Source: CG-Epi1 sp964634895
Lineage (GTDB): Archaea; Thermoplasmatota; Poseidoniia; MGIII; CG-Epi1
Direction: 5' to 3'
Assembly (NCBI GenBank): GCA_964634895.1
Contig: CAZWJS010000031.1
Location: 1 to 16,189 of the forward strand
DNA length: 16,189 nt
Below the pieces are notes generated by a model, which made no database searches, was not told the origin of the DNA, and saw nothing but the letters and a program-made list of their open reading frames with translations. This document shows positions 13,736 to 16,189 of this stretch, piece after piece (position 1 is the first letter of the stretch; every line of letters starts with the position of its first letter). The position numbers and the translations under genes were made by a program.

Positions 13736-15841
13736 CTATCCAGTAATCAAAGGAAGAACATAGTAAATAGCTAAGAAAGTTCCAAGCAAAGCTTCTCCCA
13801 CAATACAGCCCGTTGCAATCATATAGGTGTTAAGCAACCTCATAGTTCTCTGCTTTTCACTTAAATCTTCTTTTTCAACGGCCACATCTAAGAAACGACT
13901 TTCCCAATAATCTCTCAAACCCCCTCCAACAACCATTGGTAATGTAACAACCATCGGCAGATACATTCCAAGACCAAATGCAGTCCCCATGCCAGTTAGT
14001 AATTCCATGAAAATTCCAATCACAACTCCAACTAATAACAAGCTCCAAGGAGTTTGCCCCCCTAACATAATTTGAGCAAAAGCTGCGAAAGCATTTGCTT
14101 GTGGAGCGTATAAAACGAGATCGCCCCGGGCCAAAGCTAAAGATAAAAGTCCTGCAAACAAAGCAGCCACAATTGTTCCTGGAACAATACCTACGAGTTC
14201 AGTTTTCATAATATGCATAGGCCTATTTCCAACATACAAACCAGGTTTATAGTCTCCAATAACAGTTCCTGACATTGAGATAGCCCCACCAAAAACAGTA
14301 GTTCCCACTAATGCTAAAACGGCCGTGTCACTTTCACTCAATCCAATAGCCTTGAAAACTAATACAAGCATTAAAAGAACGATAAAACTAGTTCCCGAGA
14401 CAGGCTCTATGCTAGTTTCACCCATTACTTTTACAGCAATCGCACCTAGGGCAAATGTAGTCAAACAAAGGACCAATGAAAAGATAAATGAAGCAAAAAA
14501 ACCAAACTGCGTTGCAAAAGTTAAAGTAATTCCAACCAAAGAAACAATTAACAAAACAGGAATATGACTAATCGGCCATTCATACCAACCCTTTCCTTCA
14601 ATGTAGTCTTTCCTAGTAGCACCATCTCCATCTCCTTTAAAGATATCAATAACATCAGCTGCCGTCGTTTTGAAGACAGGAGCCATTTTCAAAAGTCCAG
14701 TCATTCCCCCTCCTAAAATTGCCCCAATAGCCATAGGCCTTGCGACATAACTATAGGACATTATTGATCCAATTGGATCAAATTGAGAGACTGAATGGTA
14801 ACTACCATCTAAAGGATAGTAAAATGGATAGTCATATTGGTAAGCTAAAGGAGTAACAACAAACCATGTGAAAAAAGTACCTAAGCTCACTAAAAGTGCA
14901 ACACGGAATTTCATAAACCATCCAATTGCAATCATCATTGGAGTAACTCCAAATCCTAACCAAGTATAGTTTGTAAGAGAATTATCCATAGGCACCATAA
15001 GGTCACCCCCATCATACCAACTAGCACTTTCAAATGTTTTATTTAACACAGAATCTTTTACTTCATCACCAGCAGCATCAGTTTGACCAGTGCTTAATAG
15101 AGGCCAATCTCTGAAAAAAGTAAATAGCATTACGAGAGCAGTAGAGATACCAACCAGCCTAATTGAATGCATTGCACCCTCCATCCCACCTTCTTTGGCA
15201 GTTTCACCTGCAATATCCATGAGTTTAATATTAGCTTCAAAACCAGGAAGAGGCAAAGGATCCTCAACTAACCAAACTCTTCTAAAAATGATGAAATAAA
15301 GACATCCTAAGAATCCCCCTAAGATAGACGCAACCATTGCAACACCAGCTAGCGCCCACGAATCTGGCAAAAGCAATGAAGAATCCACAAGATAATTTCC
15401 GTTCATTTCATATTTAGGAGAATATGCTAATAGATAAATTGCAGGATATGTGAACACAAAACCAGTACAAACCATAGACGCACCAGTTGATGCCGAAGCA
15501 GACAAATTCACTTCACCGGGAGACCAACGAAGGGCCATCGCTGCTAAATACGCAACATACCAGGATCCAGAGACAATCATTCCTACTTTCAATCCAACGT
15601 ATTGATTGATAATTGCAAAAACAATACCAATAACTAACCCCAAAAGCATTTGGTTCCATTTCCATTTCGTAGAACCAAACCCGTCACGTTTATTTTTTTC
15701 TTCGAGGTACTCCTCCAAAATCTCAGTATTGAAATTAGCATACATCTCAGTATCAAAATAATCTAAAGTCCCATCTTCAATTGCTTTCAAACCAGCCGGC
15801 GTCGGCGTCTGGCGATAAGCTGAGGTTCTAACTTTACTCAT
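13736..15841 (-). CDS. OPT-family oligopeptide transporter
   Basis: The 701-residue protein is of typical OPT length and should import small peptides, or metal chelates in the yellow-stripe branch, with protons across the cytoplasmic membrane. It has a cytosolic N-terminus of about 60 residues, then about 14-16 hydrophobic segments. Recognisable family blocks are NQYVGLKVGMIVSGSW (79-94), SASASTGASMVCTGFVFTYP (114-133), the ARPMAIGAILGGGMTGLLK stretch, GTVIGDYKPGLYVGNRP, and near the end GTAFGLGMYLPMVVTLPMVV. One loop of about 45 residues (TDAAGDEVKD...) is hydrophilic and probably external. It heads a two-gene operon with the sodium symporter, 2 nt downstream. Start ATG 15841 lies 33 bp from a TATA box. 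Peptide import fits the protein-degrading lifestyle inferred for marine euryarchaea, but peptide versus metal substrate cannot be told here. Confidence 0.9.
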   Translation of the reverse strand: MSKVRTSAYRQTPTPAGLKAIEDGTLDYFDTEMYANFNTEILEEYLEEKNKRDGFGSTKWKWNQMLLGLVIGIVFAIINQYVGLKVGMIVSGSWYVAYLAAMALRWSPGEVNLSASASTGASMVCTGFVFTYPAIYLLAYSPKYEMNGNYLVDSSLLLPDSWALAGVAMVASILGGFLGCLYFIIFRRVWLVEDPLPLPGFEANIKLMDIAGETAKEGGMEGAMHSIRLVGISTALVMLFTFFRDWPLLSTGQTDAAGDEVKDSVLNKTFESASWYDGGDLMVPMDNSLTNYTWLGFGVTPMMIAIGWFMKFRVALLVSLGTFFTWFVVTPLAYQYDYPFYYPLDGSYHSVSQFDPIGSIMSYSYVARPMAIGAILGGGMTGLLKMAPVFKTTAADVIDIFKGDGDGATRKDYIEGKGWYEWPISHIPVLLIVSLVGITLTFATQFGFFASFIFSLVLCLTTFALGAIAVKVMGETSIEPVSGTSFIVLLMLVLVFKAIGLSESDTAVLALVGTTVFGGAISMSGTVIGDYKPGLYVGNRPMHIMKTELVGIVPGTIVAALFAGLLSLALARGDLVLYAPQANAFAAFAQIMLGGQTPWSLLLVGVVIGIFMELLTGMGTAFGLGMYLPMVVTLPMVVGGGLRDYWESRFLDVAVEKEDLSEKQRTMRLLNTYMIATGCIVGEALLGTFLAIYYVLPLITG

Positions 15842-15870
15842 ATGTAGGCAAAGAATCTAATTCAAGTGGG

Positions 15871-15878
15871 TATTATAC
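15871..15878 (-). promoter_or_regulatory. TATA box of the OPT-symporter operon
   Basis: GTATAATA on the minus strand is centred about 33 bp before ATG 15841, giving a leader of about 8 nt with no Shine-Dalgarno. A 15-bp palindrome abuts it on the upstream side. Confidence 0.5.
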
Positions 15879-15880
15879 TG

Positions 15881-15895
15881 GTTTTGTAACAAAAC
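15881..15895. promoter_or_regulatory. Palindrome next to the OPT promoter, possible operator
   Basis: GTTTTGTAACAAAAC has perfect 7-nt arms GTTTTGT / ACAAAAC around one base. It lies in the 124-bp divergent region, immediately upstream of the OPT TATA box where a BRE and activator would bind, and about 40 bp upstream of the opposite TATA box. A dimeric helix-turn-helix regulator is a plausible ligand; none is encoded in the window. Confidence 0.4.
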
Positions 15896-15936
15896 ACAAA
15901 CCAAAAAACTCTTAACTATGAAAATATATGATTAAT

Positions 15937-15944
15937 CTATATAA
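15937..15944 (+). promoter_or_regulatory. TATA box for the flippase-like gene
   Basis: CTATATAA is centred about 25 bp before ATG 15966, the spacing expected for a leaderless archaeal transcript. It is followed by GCCCGCC and no Shine-Dalgarno sequence. Confidence 0.55.
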
Positions 15945-15965
15945 CAGCCCGCCCTCAGAAGGCCA

Positions 15966-16189
15966 ATGGAGCTGTCTCGAAGAGCTATAATTTTAATCTA
16001 CGGAAGAGCATTTTCATTCTTTCTCAGCCTTTTGATTCCTGTAGTTCTGAGTCGCCTTCTTTTGAAGGAAGATTATGGTTCATATCAACAATTGATTGTC
16101 ATATATACTATAGTTCAAGCCGTACTTTTACTAGGAATGCCCCAATCATTATTGTATTATTTTCCAAGAAGAGAGCCAGAAGAACATCC
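15966..16189 (+). CDS. Polysaccharide flippase-like membrane protein, N-terminal part
   Basis: The first 74 codons are present and the gene runs off the right edge. The sequence begins MELSRRAIILIYGRAFSFF, has a first membrane helix ending LLIPVVLSRLLLKEDYGSY, then a second hydrophobic helix LIVIYTIVQAVLLLGMPQS and LLYYFPRREP. The order, with the (K/T)xx(Y/F)G turn after helix one and G-(M/L)-x-xxL-xYY after helix two, is that of Wzx/RfbX-type flippases of the MOP superfamily, which move lipid-linked sugars across the membrane. It may serve S-layer or surface polysaccharide glycosylation. Start ATG 15966 is supported by a TATA box 25 bp upstream. Confidence 0.72.
   Translation, partial: MELSRRAIILIYGRAFSFFLSLLIPVVLSRLLLKEDYGSYQQLIVIYTIVQAVLLLGMPQSLLYYFPRREPEEH

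Overview
The window looks like a piece of an AT-rich archaeal chromosome, most probably a marine euryarchaeon of the Poseidoniia / Marine Group II-III type. That placement is an inference from gene content and not from a marker gene. The evidence is an archaeal/eukaryotic-type glycyl-tRNA synthetase with its zinc cysteines, a short archaeal PRPP synthetase, several KaiC/RecA-like ATPases, TATA boxes 25-33 bp upstream of start codons with very short or no leaders, and few Shine-Dalgarno sites. Genes are packed tightly, with 1-4 nt overlaps at many junctions. No rRNA, tRNA, CRISPR array, integrase or insertion sequence was seen.

Left end (1-3609): the last 51 codons of an unrecognised plus-strand gene converge, 2 bp apart, on a minus-strand metallo-beta-lactamase-fold hydrolase of the persulfide dioxygenase (ETHE1) type. 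A 229-bp gap holding a 17-nt imperfect inverted repeat follows. Next come the remains of a plus-strand FAD-dependent amine-oxidase-like flavoprotein, which appears to have lost its middle and to carry a frameshift. An intact L-threonine aldolase gene and a multi-pass membrane protein of unknown role complete the plus-strand set. The membrane protein gene runs 53 bp into the convergent gene coming from the other side.

Centre (3557-8968, minus strand): a compact probable operon, in transcription order RidA, PRPP synthetase, a TRZ/ATZ-like amidohydrolase (MTA/SAH- or nucleobase-deaminase type), glycyl-tRNA synthetase, a DoxX-like membrane protein and a large membrane protein built from two diverged repeats. 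Four of the five junctions are either 1-nt TAATG overlaps or 1-nt gaps, and the other (RidA-prs) is 2 nt. The theme is housekeeping: nucleotide supply and salvage, metabolite damage control and tRNA charging.

Right centre (9011-11571, minus strand): a four-gene operon behind a good TATA box. It has an unrecognised 141-residue protein and three RecA/KaiC-fold proteins. One has a complete Walker A motif, one has no P-loop at all, and one has a P-loop in which the Mg-binding Ser/Thr is Glu. This is the best candidate in the window for an undescribed system, perhaps a hetero-oligomeric switch or signalling ATPase.

Right end (11625-16189): a two-gene transport operon on the minus strand, an OPT-family oligopeptide transporter followed by a sodium:solute symporter that carries an unusual C-terminal tail of about 195 residues, predicted to lie outside the membrane. 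This suits a peptide- and amino-acid-scavenging heterotroph. A divergent intergenic region with two TATA boxes and a palindrome separates it from the start of a plus-strand polysaccharide flippase-like membrane protein that runs off the window.
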